From the NCBI GenBank assembly GCA_937928085.1, contig CALFVU010000009.1, positions 55,152-119,151 of the forward strand: a DNA stretch of 64,000 bases, given 5' to 3'. Numbering within the stretch: the stretch's first letter is position 1; every line of letters begins with the position of its first letter. Of the stretch, positions 39,231 to 49,103 are shown piece by piece. The notes under the pieces are model-generated. The model had not been told where the DNA came from and made no database searches. It saw nothing but the letters and a program-made list of their open reading frames with translations. The translations under genes and the position numbers were made by a program. This DNA comes from an uncultured bacterium. Its GTDB lineage: Bacteria > Spirochaetota > Leptospiria > Leptospirales > Leptonemataceae.

Positions 39231-40688
39231 ATGAAACATTTTTTTATAGTTTTTTTGCTTTTTGTAGGTATGGCTATGGAATCTGTAATAGCAAATAATT
39301 TAGATGTTATTTTTAGAAAAAACAGTATATTGTCTGGAATCAAAATACCTGATTTAGAATATCAAACACCAAAAATAAAAATTCATTCTTTATCGAAATA
39401 CGAAACTCTTTATGTATACGAAGATTCTTCACTTCCTATTGTGAATCTTTTGATTTTTATAGAGGGTGGGGCACTTCAGGAACCGAATGATTTACGTGGA
39501 CTTTATTCAATTTTTTTAGAGCTATGGCAGACAGGAGGGGCCAATCTTAAATCGGGAGAAAAAATATCAGAAGAATTAGCAAATTATGGAGCTGAGGTTT
39601 CCTTTAGTTTAAATCCAAATCATATTTTGATTAGCTTGTTATGTTTAAAACAAAACTTTCTTCCAAGTTTTGAAGTTTTAAAAGAAATTTTGCTATATCC
39701 CGAATTTTCTGAAGAAAAGCTCAATACTATCAAACTAAAATTTATAGACTCCATCGAAAGAAGAAATGATAGACCCGAGAAAATAGCAAGTAGAAAAATT
39801 TTAGAATTATTGGAGTATCCAGATCTACCTTTAGAAAGTGTCTCTAAAGAACAAATTCAAAAAATCAATCGGGAATTGATCCTAAAAACTTATCGTGAAG
39901 TTTTATCTAGTAGACGTTTGCATATTTCTATTGATGGAGACATACAGAATTTACCTTATTTTGAGCGATTATCTGAACTAACAAAACAATTAGGAGAAAT
40001 CAAAAAACCTTATATTGTAAAAGAACAAAAATTAAAACAAAAAGGCTTATCAAAGTTAAAAAATCACATTGTTTTAGTAGAAAAAAAAATTCCCCAGTCT
40101 GTAATTGTATTGGGAACATTACTACCCCCTTATAAATCAAACGAGATATATCCTTTAATGTTAGGTAATTATATTTTAGGAGGTGGTTCTTTTGTATCTA
40201 AATTTATGAGAGAAGTAAGAGTAAATCGTGGTCTTGCTTATTATTCTTATTCCTCTACAAGATTTTATACCCATTGGGGATATTTTTTGGGAGTTTCGGG
40301 AACAAATTCTGATCAAGCAAAAGAAACGTTAAAGATAAAATTAGATATTATTCGAAACTTTTCTAAACTATTGACAGAACAAGAAATTCAAATAGCAAAA
40401 GATGCGATTATCAATTCTTTTATTTTCGAATATAATAATCCGTCTCGTGTTTTATATATGGAAATTCTTAATAGAATCAACGATTTGCCTGAAAACTTTA
40501 TGGAAGTTTTTCCTAAAAAAATTCAAAATGTAGACAAAACAAATCTCCTTGATACTTTTAAAAAATATATAAATTCGAATGATCTTTGGATTGTGGTTGT
40601 AGGTCCTAAAACAATGGAAGAAACCTTTAGAGACTTTGGATTGCCTATAAAGGTAGTTGATCCCGAAGCGAAATTAGATAAATTTTAA
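39231..40688 (+). CDS. M16 family protein lacking HxxEH (partner subunit)
   Basis: M16 fold features (REVRVNRGLAYYSYS) but GLYSIFLELWQTGG at the zinc-motif position. Confidence 0.88.
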   Translation: MKHFFIVFLLFVGMAMESVIANNLDVIFRKNSILSGIKIPDLEYQTPKIKIHSLSKYETLYVYEDSSLPIVNLLIFIEGGALQEPNDLRGLYSIFLELWQTGGANLKSGEKISEELANYGAEVSFSLNPNHILISLLCLKQNFLPSFEVLKEILLYPEFSEEKLNTIKLKFIDSIERRNDRPEKIASRKILELLEYPDLPLESVSKEQIQKINRELILKTYREVLSSRRLHISIDGDIQNLPYFERLSELTKQLGEIKKPYIVKEQKLKQKGLSKLKNHIVLVEKKIPQSVIVLGTLLPPYKSNEIYPLMLGNYILGGGSFVSKFMREVRVNRGLAYYSYSSTRFYTHWGYFLGVSGTNSDQAKETLKIKLDIIRNFSKLLTEQEIQIAKDAIINSFIFEYNNPSRVLYMEILNRINDLPENFMEVFPKKIQNVDKTNLLDTFKKYINSNDLWIVVVGPKTMEETFRDFGLPIKVVDPEAKLDKF

Positions 40689-41572
40689 TGAATTTAACCG
40701 AGTATCATTATAAAGATTTTAAGTTTATTGGAATATCAGAAGGGGGAATTTATACCTGTGTAGGCATACCACGATTTAAACTTTTGTTTGATACCGGTAT
40801 AGGTTCACCTTCTTTGATTGAATATAACAAAATACTTTTAACTCATGGACACTTAGATCATGCTTCTGGTTTAGCATATTTGATTTCTCAGAGAAGTTTA
40901 CGAAAACTTCCACCTCCAGAAGTATATGTTCCCAGAGAGATCTACCAACCATTGGATGAAATTTTAAAACTATGGCACAAAATAGAAAATTATGAGTCTC
41001 AGTATAAGTTAATTCCTATTGATTTCAACGCTCATTATGATTTGGAAAATCAATTTTATTTTAAAGCTTTGCAGTCCTTTCATAGAGTAGCAAGCAATGG
41101 TTATGTCATTGTGCAGATCAAAAAAAAATTAAAAGCTGAATACAAACATTTACCAGGCTATGAAATCGCAAAAATCAAAAACCAAAATCCAGATATTATA
41201 GAAACGGTACATGAGGCAGTTTTAGTTTTCTCTGGAGATACTCAGATCGAATTTGTATTAAAAAATGAAATTGTGCAAAAAGCAAAAATTTTATTTTTAG
41301 AATGCACATATATATGTGATGAAAGACCTATTGAACGTGCAAGAAAATGGGGACACATTCACTTATACGAAATTGCACAATATTCTGAATATTTTAAGGA
41401 TATTGAAAAACTGTTTTTAATACATTTTTCTCCTCGTTATTCAAAAAAAGAAATTTACGAAACATTAAAAAAAGTACTTCCCGAATGGTTATATAAAAAA
41501 ACAACTCCCTTTTTATCAAAAGAAAGAAAAGAAACACCGTTTGCATTTAAAAATTTGCTAATAGAAATTTAA
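40688..41572 (+). CDS. Metallo-beta-lactamase fold hydrolase (RNase Z-like)
   Basis: LLTHGHLDHASGLAYLI, FSGDTQ, LFLECTY, KWGHIHLYE; start overlaps the upstream stop (TAATG). Confidence 0.85.
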   Translation: MNLTEYHYKDFKFIGISEGGIYTCVGIPRFKLLFDTGIGSPSLIEYNKILLTHGHLDHASGLAYLISQRSLRKLPPPEVYVPREIYQPLDEILKLWHKIENYESQYKLIPIDFNAHYDLENQFYFKALQSFHRVASNGYVIVQIKKKLKAEYKHLPGYEIAKIKNQNPDIIETVHEAVLVFSGDTQIEFVLKNEIVQKAKILFLECTYICDERPIERARKWGHIHLYEIAQYSEYFKDIEKLFLIHFSPRYSKKEIYETLKKVLPEWLYKKTTPFLSKERKETPFAFKNLLIEI

Positions 41573-43671
41573 ATAAGAAAATCAACAATACCTTCATCGT
41601 ATGTTTTTTTGATAAATTTGATCGCTTCGTCACTTAATTCGGAATATTCTTTTACATCTTCGTAAGCTTTTTCTACTAAATGTCTATCTTTAATTAAATC
41701 TGCTATTTTAAAGTTTGGTAAACCATGTTGTTTTAATCCAAGAAGTTCTCCTGGACCTCGTATTTTTAAATCAACTTCAGCTAGTTCGAAACCATCTTGT
41801 GTTTTTAATAAAGCTTCTAATCGCTCTTTTGCGTTTTCTGTGTCGCTATCTGATATCAAAATACAGAAAGATTCTTCTGAACCTCTACCAACTCTTCCTC
41901 TAAGTTGGTGAAGTTGAGAAATTCCAAAACGTTCAGCATGTTCGATTACCATAATCGTTGCATTAGGTATATCCACGCCTACTTCAATCACCGTAGTAGA
42001 AACTAAGATCTGTACTTTTCCATTTCTAAAATTTTGCATGATTTGCTCTTTTTCTTCGGGCTTCAATTTGCTATGAATCAATTCTACACGAAATTCTGGA
42101 AAAATTTTTTTTAATTCTTCATAACCTTCTGTAGCAGCTTTTAAATCTAATTTTTCTGATTCTTCTATAAGAGGATAAACGATATAACATTGCCTTCCTA
42201 AATTTAAATATTTTCTTATGGATTTGTATAAACCACTTCTTTGATGTTCTTTTAACCACAAAGTTTTGATGGGTTTTCTTCCAGCTGGTTTTTCTTTTAG
42301 ATATACCAATTCTAAGTCTCCAAAAATCGTAAGGCATAAAGTGCGGGGGATGGGAGTTGCTGTCATTATGATCAAATCTGGATTTCTTCCCTTTTTTCTT
42401 AAAGCTTCCCTTTGTTGAACTCCAAAGCGGTGTTGTTCATCTATAATTACTAATCCTAAATTTTTAAAGATTATGTTTTCCTCAATCAGACTATGAGTTC
42501 CAATAATAAAATTGCTATCTCCTCTACGAATTCTATCTAAAGTAATTTCTTTATTTTTTTTTGTTTCTGAAGAAGTTAAGATGTCTAAATGTACACCGGG
42601 CAATAAGCCGGGTAAAGAAGTTAATGTATTGTAATGCTGTCGAGCTAAAATTTCTGTAGGTGCCATTAAAGCTACTTGAATTCCATTTTCTATATAATGT
42701 AAAGCACATGCAAAAGCTACTAAAGTTTTTCCCGAACCAACATCACCTTGTAATAAAAAAGCAGACATAGAATTTCCCTGAATTAAATCTAAAATCCTTT
42801 TTATAGCTTCTATTTGTCCTTGTGTTAACGTAAAAGGTAAATTTTTTATTAACATTTCGTAAAGTTGACACGAACCAAAAGGTTTTGGAAAAACTTCTCT
42901 TGGAATAGATTTTCTAATTTCTTTCTTTTTTTGCATTAAAAAAGAAAAAAGAAATAATTCTTCGTATTTTAAAGTTAATTTAGCTTCTTCTAATTTTTTT
43001 TGATTTTCGGGATAATGGATTTGCTTAAGAGCTTCTTTTCGTTGTAACAAATTATTTTTTTTTAAAATAGGTTCGGGGATAAGTTCGGGTACGTTCCATT
43101 CTGTTTCTATTTTTTTTAGAGTTTGGTGAATAAGTTTTCTAATTCCTCTACTATCTAAGGCTACTTTTTTTAAAGATTCATTTGTAGAGTAAATAGGAAT
43201 AATTCTACCAAAATGTATTGCATTTTCTAAATCTTCTTGATCGATTTGTTCTAATTCAGGATGTATCATCTGAAAAGATCCATGAAAATTATCTAAATTT
43301 CCAGAAACAATATAAGTTTGATCTTTTTTGATTGCATATCTATAGTATTGAATTCCATTAAAAAAAAGGAGTGTGATAGGGTTTCCTTGCAAAGTTTTAC
43401 ATTGCACAATAAATCTTGATTTTTTTCCATGTGCCAGATAAAATGATTGAATTTTTACAATTAAAGTGATATAGCCTTCGCGAAGAAAAAACATATCGTG
43501 TAGGTTTCTATCTACGTATTTTCTAGGAAAAAAATATAATAAATCTTCTATGGTAATAATTTCGTTTTTGTTTAATACTTTTTTCTTTGTATCTCCTATT
43601 CCGGATAAAGCACTAATAGGCAATTCCGAAATTGATTTTTGTTGTGTTTTAGAGGTTTGTACTTTCCTCAT
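41569..43671 (-). CDS. recG: ATP-dependent DNA helicase RecG
   Basis: LLQGDVGSGKTLVAFACAL, MAPTEILARQHYN, IIDEQHRFGVQQRE, MTATPIPRTLCLTIFGDLE, QLRGRVGRGSEESFCIL. Confidence 0.97.
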   Translation of the reverse strand: MRKVQTSKTQQKSISELPISALSGIGDTKKKVLNKNEIITIEDLLYFFPRKYVDRNLHDMFFLREGYITLIVKIQSFYLAHGKKSRFIVQCKTLQGNPITLLFFNGIQYYRYAIKKDQTYIVSGNLDNFHGSFQMIHPELEQIDQEDLENAIHFGRIIPIYSTNESLKKVALDSRGIRKLIHQTLKKIETEWNVPELIPEPILKKNNLLQRKEALKQIHYPENQKKLEEAKLTLKYEELFLFSFLMQKKKEIRKSIPREVFPKPFGSCQLYEMLIKNLPFTLTQGQIEAIKRILDLIQGNSMSAFLLQGDVGSGKTLVAFACALHYIENGIQVALMAPTEILARQHYNTLTSLPGLLPGVHLDILTSSETKKNKEITLDRIRRGDSNFIIGTHSLIEENIIFKNLGLVIIDEQHRFGVQQREALRKKGRNPDLIIMTATPIPRTLCLTIFGDLELVYLKEKPAGRKPIKTLWLKEHQRSGLYKSIRKYLNLGRQCYIVYPLIEESEKLDLKAATEGYEELKKIFPEFRVELIHSKLKPEEKEQIMQNFRNGKVQILVSTTVIEVGVDIPNATIMVIEHAERFGISQLHQLRGRVGRGSEESFCILISDSDTENAKERLEALLKTQDGFELAEVDLKIRGPGELLGLKQHGLPNFKIADLIKDRHLVEKAYEDVKEYSELSDEAIKFIKKTYDEGIVDFLI

Positions 43672-43760
43672 CTTTAGAAGTTTTTGAATAGAAATTTGCT
43701 TTTTTTGATTTTAATCGTCAAGAATAATTTCTATTTTTTATAATTTTTTTTAATAAGTTT

Positions 43761-44849
43761 TTATTCCAAACAATACGGGATTGATTTTTGAGAAACAGAA
43801 GCACCTAATGTCCAACTTTGAATACCTTTACTTACTTGGGAAATTTGTAGACTTTCTAATTGAGCTAAATGATAATAAAATAAATAACAATTTTTATCAG
43901 TATATATATCCTTACTATTTTCTTTTTGAAATTCATTTTGGGTTTTTGAACAGAAATTTTCTCCATATTTTTTTAGTTGATCAATTGTTATTTCTTTTGA
44001 TTTTGTCAGTGTAAAAATTGTATACCATGGGGTTCCAGAAGTATACGTTGTATTACGAAAAAAATTTCGTTTATGTTCTTTGATAAAATTTTTTAAATTA
44101 GGATCCTCATATATTTTTTCCTTTATAAAATTTTTGCAAAATTCAAACATAAAAGAATTAAGATTTAAACCATACTTACAGTTTTCTTGAAATTCTTTGA
44201 ATTTAATTAGATTTTCATAAGTACGATTCATTCCTATAGGAAGACTTATCGAGTGAAAATTTTTATTTTCATCAATATAAGCGAATTGTATCGTAGCACC
44301 ACCTGTTTCTATTATATTGTGATTTTTTGAATTATATAATATTTCTATACTTTTCCACGCAAAATAAGCTTCCTCTTCTCCGCTAATAAGTTTAATATTT
44401 GTTGTTATAGGTATTTTTAAAAAATATTCGCTAATATATTTTAGTTTTTCTTTTCTTTCTTCGTTGTTTAATTTTCGAAAGCCACCTGTTCCTAAAAGAG
44501 ATATAAAATCGATAGATTTATAATTCAAAAAAATAAAATCAAATCCTTTGTCCAGAGTTTGATGAATTTCTTCTTTAGATAAATCTGCAAGTCCGTTTTT
44601 AGAATTTATAGAAATACAAGGATCGGAAAAGTCTTTTAAAGTACAGTGATTTTGATTTAGATAAATTTGATAAGGACAAAATCTAGTACCGGAAGATCCT
44701 GCATCAATAATTAAATGATAAAATACTTCTTTAGATGTTTTTGCAGGAAAACAAGAAAGAGCAAATACTATAATAATCTTATAAATATTTTTTATTAAAT
44801 TATTTGATAAAATTCTCGTATAATTCTTTGAATTTTTTATAAATTTCAT
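43761..44849 (-). CDS. GDA1/CD39-family nucleoside tri/diphosphatase (NTPDase/apyrase), exported
   Basis: ACR1 LIIDAGSSGTRF; ACR2-like LLGTGGFRKL; ACR3-like ISGEEEAYFAWKS; ACR4-like ETGGATIQFAY; hydrophobic N-terminus ending IVFALSC. Confidence 0.85.
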   Translation of the reverse strand: MKFIKNSKNYTRILSNNLIKNIYKIIIVFALSCFPAKTSKEVFYHLIIDAGSSGTRFCPYQIYLNQNHCTLKDFSDPCISINSKNGLADLSKEEIHQTLDKGFDFIFLNYKSIDFISLLGTGGFRKLNNEERKEKLKYISEYFLKIPITTNIKLISGEEEAYFAWKSIEILYNSKNHNIIETGGATIQFAYIDENKNFHSISLPIGMNRTYENLIKFKEFQENCKYGLNLNSFMFEFCKNFIKEKIYEDPNLKNFIKEHKRNFFRNTTYTSGTPWYTIFTLTKSKEITIDQLKKYGENFCSKTQNEFQKENSKDIYTDKNCYLFYYHLAQLESLQISQVSKGIQSWTLGASVSQKSIPYCLE

Positions 44850-45225
44850 CTCGTACTTCTCGAAATATTTTAAGCACTTCTTCTTTACTGCCAGTAGCTT
44901 TTGCGGGATCTGGAAAACCGATATGTAATTGATTTTTTACTTTTCCTAAAAAAACAGGGCAATTTTCTTTAGCATCATCACACACGGTAATAACAAAGTC
45001 AAAGTCTTTATCTAGGAACTTGCTAACTGGTTTAGGATAGTTTAAAGATATATCGATTCCTATTTCTTTCATTACTTCTATAGCGAAAGGATGTACTTCT
45101 TTTGCAATATTCGTTCCAGCAGAATATACTTCTAAATGATTTCCAAAAGATTTTAAAACTCCTTCTGCCATTTGACTTCTACAAGAATTTCCTGTACAAA
45201 GAATTAAAATTCTATAGTTTTGCAT
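44800..45225 (-). CDS. arsC: Low-MW phosphatase-fold arsenate reductase (ArsC-like)
   Basis: ILILCTGNSCRSQMAEGVLKSFG, DFDFVITVCDDAKENCPVFLGKVKNQLHIGFPDPAKATG. Confidence 0.93.
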   Translation of the reverse strand: MQNYRILILCTGNSCRSQMAEGVLKSFGNHLEVYSAGTNIAKEVHPFAIEVMKEIGIDISLNYPKPVSKFLDKDFDFVITVCDDAKENCPVFLGKVKNQLHIGFPDPAKATGSKEEVLKIFREVRDEIYKKFKELYENFIK

Positions 45226-45229
45226 AAAG

Positions 45230-46432
45230 CTAAAATTTAATCATATATTCTATTCCAATTTCTCTTATTACATCTTTGCTATTCGGTAGAAGTCCAATGG
45301 GTTTTATCTCTGACAAAATCAATGGAGTTAAATCTCCTGTTTGTATGGCTGTTAAGTTTACTTTTTCATCTGGTTCAATCCTGGGTAATTTTAGGTTATG
45401 ATATTCTTCTTTTTTTTTGTATACAATACGCAGAATTTGATTAGATTGTATTTTATAACCATACGAGATAAACGCTTCGTAACCCGGTATTTCTAAAAAA
45501 GCAGGACCATCCGTAAGCTTAGATTTCGGATAGGCATTCAGTAAAGCTAAAGGATTTAAGGAAGAATTTTGCAATAAATTAAAAAGGTCTAAGTTGATGA
45601 TATTTTCCTTTAACTCATAATGAACAGCTCCATATCCATAATGATAATCTAAACCTAAGAAAACAAGATTCTTTTCTAAAAATTCATAAGCGTAGTTTAT
45701 ACCTAGTTTGATTTTTAATGCAAATTCAAGATAACTTAATTCTTGTTGGTTATAAATAGTAGAAAAAATTGAGTTGATACTATTCAAAGATGTATTGTTT
45801 GTGAATTTACTTATCAGTATAGCATCAAAAAACTCTGTTCCAATAATGTTTGCAATATACTGATAAGCATCTAAAATAAATCCGAAACGTATTCCTATGT
45901 TTTTCGTATAAGGATTGCTCTGAAGCAAATAATAATCGTTCAAATAACCAAGATTTATGTTTTTTAGATCTTGCTTTTTAGAAGAAAAGATGGTTTGTGA
46001 ATTATTAATGTTACTTATAGTTTGGATATCTGAACCTAAATTAAAACTAGCTTCCGCTTTTTCAGAAAATTCTCTAGTTGCTATAAAATGATTAGATTTA
46101 GAGACAATAAGTTGAACATATAAATCGGAACATTTTTCTTTTGAGCATTTTGGAGTAGAGAGTTGATAACCAACACCATGAATTTGATTAGGTATATCAT
46201 TTACTACTAAATTATATTTATTTTTTAATAAATCGCTTAAAAAAGTAATATAGGGAATTTCTAAGGCATTTCGAACTGTTGCAGATTCCCATCTAATAGA
46301 AGAAATTTTTAAGTTCCAATGGTTAAGGCTTTCTAATTCAAACTTGTTAAAATCTTGTGAGTATAAGGAAATTGCTGAACTTAACAATAAAATTATCGAC
46401 CCTAAGTATTTGAATTTTATTTTTATTTTCAT
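45230..46432 (-). CDS. Exported hypothetical protein, possible outer-membrane protein
   Basis: Signal peptide ending ISLYSQ; beta-strand-like alternating pattern; C-term EIGIEYMIKF. Confidence 0.6.
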   Translation of the reverse strand: MKIKIKFKYLGSIILLLSSAISLYSQDFNKFELESLNHWNLKISSIRWESATVRNALEIPYITFLSDLLKNKYNLVVNDIPNQIHGVGYQLSTPKCSKEKCSDLYVQLIVSKSNHFIATREFSEKAEASFNLGSDIQTISNINNSQTIFSSKKQDLKNINLGYLNDYYLLQSNPYTKNIGIRFGFILDAYQYIANIIGTEFFDAILISKFTNNTSLNSINSIFSTIYNQQELSYLEFALKIKLGINYAYEFLEKNLVFLGLDYHYGYGAVHYELKENIINLDLFNLLQNSSLNPLALLNAYPKSKLTDGPAFLEIPGYEAFISYGYKIQSNQILRIVYKKKEEYHNLKLPRIEPDEKVNLTAIQTGDLTPLILSEIKPIGLLPNSKDVIREIGIEYMIKF

Positions 46433-46488
46433 AAACTATCCTTTATAAAAATATTAGTTAATACAATATTATTTTACATTTTTAACTA

Positions 46489-47787
46489 TCAATATTTTTT
46501 TTTGTAAGATAAATAGTACATTTCGATCATTCCTAAATTTTTTATGATTTGATTCCCTCTTGGGGAAAATTGATATTCATTAAACATCCAAATTTTATCA
46601 AAAACATTCTTCGAAACATTGATGTGATTTGGTTCACATTCTGTTGTTAGCCTCGAAGCAATATTGACTGTGTTACCCCATACATCGAAAGTAAAACGCC
46701 AATTACCAATAACTCCAGTCATCACTTCTCCACAATCAATTCCTATACGAACTTTCCAAATATGACCAGTACGAGAAAAAATCTCGTCTTTTTTAGTTTC
46801 TATAAAATTTAAGATTTCTAAAGCAGAATCTACGCATTCTTTTAATTGGGAGGAATTTAAAAATAAACCGCCAGCATACATATAAGCATCTCCAATTGTT
46901 TTAATTTTTTCTAATCCGTATTTTAGAATAATTTGATCAAAACTTTCGAATAATTTATCTAACTCTTTTAGGACAATTTCAGCATTTGTTTCGTTCATAA
47001 TTTTACTAAAGGATACGAAATCAATAAAGACAATCGTAGCCAGATCAACTTTAGAAATATATCTTCCTTCTTTTCTAAGTTTAAAAGAAACTGTATCGGG
47101 AAGAACTTTTTTTATAAGATCATCATATTCAGCATTAAATTTTTGGATCTTTTGATTTTTAATAAAATCGAAAACTTTTGTCTTAAAAAAAAAATTATTA
47201 ATAAAATAAGAAATCAATCCGAGTATCGTTACATTCACATAATGTGCTTGAATAATTTGTAAGTTTTTTTGATAAATGGGTAATAAAATAAAAAAAATTA
47301 TTATTGAAAAGGAATACAATATCAGACCATCGAAAGGTAATATATAAAATAAAACAGAAATTCCGAATAGTCCCATAATGAATACAGTAATCTGACCATT
47401 GACTTTTTGATCTATTAAGCTTATCCAGATCACTATTGAAAAAATCATAATTATTACAACCCATAAATAAATTCGAAAAAGCCATAAACTTTTTACTTTT
47501 TTTTGCATAAACTTAGAGCTAAAAAGAAAAAATACACAAATCATTAAAAAAATTAAATGGGTAATTGCTAACTCGAAACTTACTTCATTTAATTCAGAAT
47601 TAACAAATCTAATAAAATTATAGATAGAAATACCTATTAGTCCAACCATTAAAACAAAAGAAAACGTATAAATTCGAGAGAAATTCGAAGCATATACATC
47701 GTAATAAAAAAAAATTTTTTCTATTTCATCATTGATTAGATTTTGTGGATAAAAAAAAGTATAGATTGATTGTTTATTCTGTAACAT
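46489..47787 (-). CDS. Membrane class III adenylate cyclase
   Basis: 6-TM N-term; catalytic VFIDFVSFSKI, KIKTIGDAYMYAGG, DVWGNTVNIASRL (two metal Asp, adenine Lys/Asp, Asn/Arg). Confidence 0.93.
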   Translation of the reverse strand: MLQNKQSIYTFFYPQNLINDEIEKIFFYYDVYASNFSRIYTFSFVLMVGLIGISIYNFIRFVNSELNEVSFELAITHLIFLMICVFFLFSSKFMQKKVKSLWLFRIYLWVVIIMIFSIVIWISLIDQKVNGQITVFIMGLFGISVLFYILPFDGLILYSFSIIIFFILLPIYQKNLQIIQAHYVNVTILGLISYFINNFFFKTKVFDFIKNQKIQKFNAEYDDLIKKVLPDTVSFKLRKEGRYISKVDLATIVFIDFVSFSKIMNETNAEIVLKELDKLFESFDQIILKYGLEKIKTIGDAYMYAGGLFLNSSQLKECVDSALEILNFIETKKDEIFSRTGHIWKVRIGIDCGEVMTGVIGNWRFTFDVWGNTVNIASRLTTECEPNHINVSKNVFDKIWMFNEYQFSPRGNQIIKNLGMIEMYYLSYKKKY

Positions 47788-47848
47788 GATATTTTATATA
47801 AAAATTTGTATAAGGATGTCAAATAAAAAGTAATTTTTATTAAATCTT

Positions 47849-49054
47849 TTAATACGCTGCTAATAAAATTGTTTCTATTTCGTTTTTATCTAATTCTCTT
47901 GGAGTGTTATTGACTAGAGGAAATTTAGAGGAAAATAAAGAGATTTCTGGTAATAGATCTTTCGAAATTCCAAAATCTGATAATCGATACGATAATTCTA
48001 ATTCAATATGTAATTTTCTTACTCCTTCAATAGCTTTAATCGCAGCTTCTATAATGGTAATATGAGAAATATCTTCGTTAAGTGCTTGTGCAATTTGAAC
48101 GTATGTTTTTGCAGAGGTTGTTAAGTTGTATTCCATAATATGGGGCAATAATATAGCAAAGGCATGATAAAAATCAATACCGGAAAGTAAATGTATAGCT
48201 AAAGCAATGCTATAACAAAGTCCCAGACTTGTATTCGCATGGGCAATTCCACATACAATATTGGCTATCGCTAAGTTGGTTCTTGCTACTTCGTTTTCGG
48301 GATTTTTTACCAATATCCGTATACTTCTTGCAGCCTGATCAATCGCTTTTAATGCTAAGGCAGTGATGATTTCATTAGAATTTCTGGAAAGGATTGCCTC
48401 AACTGAGGCAGAAATAATAGACATTGCTGAACGAGCTAATTCTATCTTCGAAAGATTTGTTATAATGTTAGGATCTAGCATCACTGCTTGTGGAAAAAAT
48501 TTATAATGTTTATGATAAAAAAATGTTCTTGTGGTTTCATCATAGTTAAATATATCTGGAGATAATTCTTCCCCCATGCTAAACGTACAGGGAATACAAA
48601 TTAAAGGTAAAGGATCTTTTTTAATTTCTATCTTCGAGCTTACTAAATCTTTTGTATATTTATAAAAATTTTTAAATGTTCCTTCCTCAGGGATTTGAAC
48701 TAGATAATCATTGGTGGTAAGAAAACTTAACGTTTTTGCAATATGAAAAGTAAATTTTCCTCCATAAGCGATAATCATATCCACAGCACTTTTTCTTAAA
48801 AAAAATGCTAAGGATTCAATTTGTTCATTTGTTGGTCTTGTATATAGTTCATCGTGTACAATACAAGCAATGTTATTTCTTTCTAAACTTGTTTTTAAGA
48901 TATAAAACTCATCTTCGTTTTTTAATTCATTTTTAATCGTAAAAAGAAATACCTTATTCCCAAATTCGGAGATGTATCTTCCCATTTTATGCGTTGAGTC
49001 TTTTTCTATGTGAATTTTGGGTGGAAATTGAAAGTGTACCCATTCGAATGCCAT
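47849..49054 (-). CDS. Iron-containing alcohol dehydrogenase family protein
   Basis: VDMIIAYGGKFTFHIAKTLSFL, CIPCTFSMGEELSP, VMLDPNI, CGIAHANTSLGLCYSIALAIHLLSGIDFYHAFAILLPHIMEYN. Confidence 0.8.
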   Translation of the reverse strand: MAFEWVHFQFPPKIHIEKDSTHKMGRYISEFGNKVFLFTIKNELKNEDEFYILKTSLERNNIACIVHDELYTRPTNEQIESLAFFLRKSAVDMIIAYGGKFTFHIAKTLSFLTTNDYLVQIPEEGTFKNFYKYTKDLVSSKIEIKKDPLPLICIPCTFSMGEELSPDIFNYDETTRTFFYHKHYKFFPQAVMLDPNIITNLSKIELARSAMSIISASVEAILSRNSNEIITALALKAIDQAARSIRILVKNPENEVARTNLAIANIVCGIAHANTSLGLCYSIALAIHLLSGIDFYHAFAILLPHIMEYNLTTSAKTYVQIAQALNEDISHITIIEAAIKAIEGVRKLHIELELSYRLSDFGISKDLLPEISLFSSKFPLVNNTPRELDKNEIETILLAAY

Positions 49055-49103
49055 AGGTTTGTAAATGTAATTGAAAACCTATCTGTAAAGTTTTTTTTGT
49101 AAT

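Noticed and set aside
43761-45225. Arsenic resistance operon
   Set aside because: Only an ArsC-like reductase is present; no arsB/acr3/arsR neighbours.
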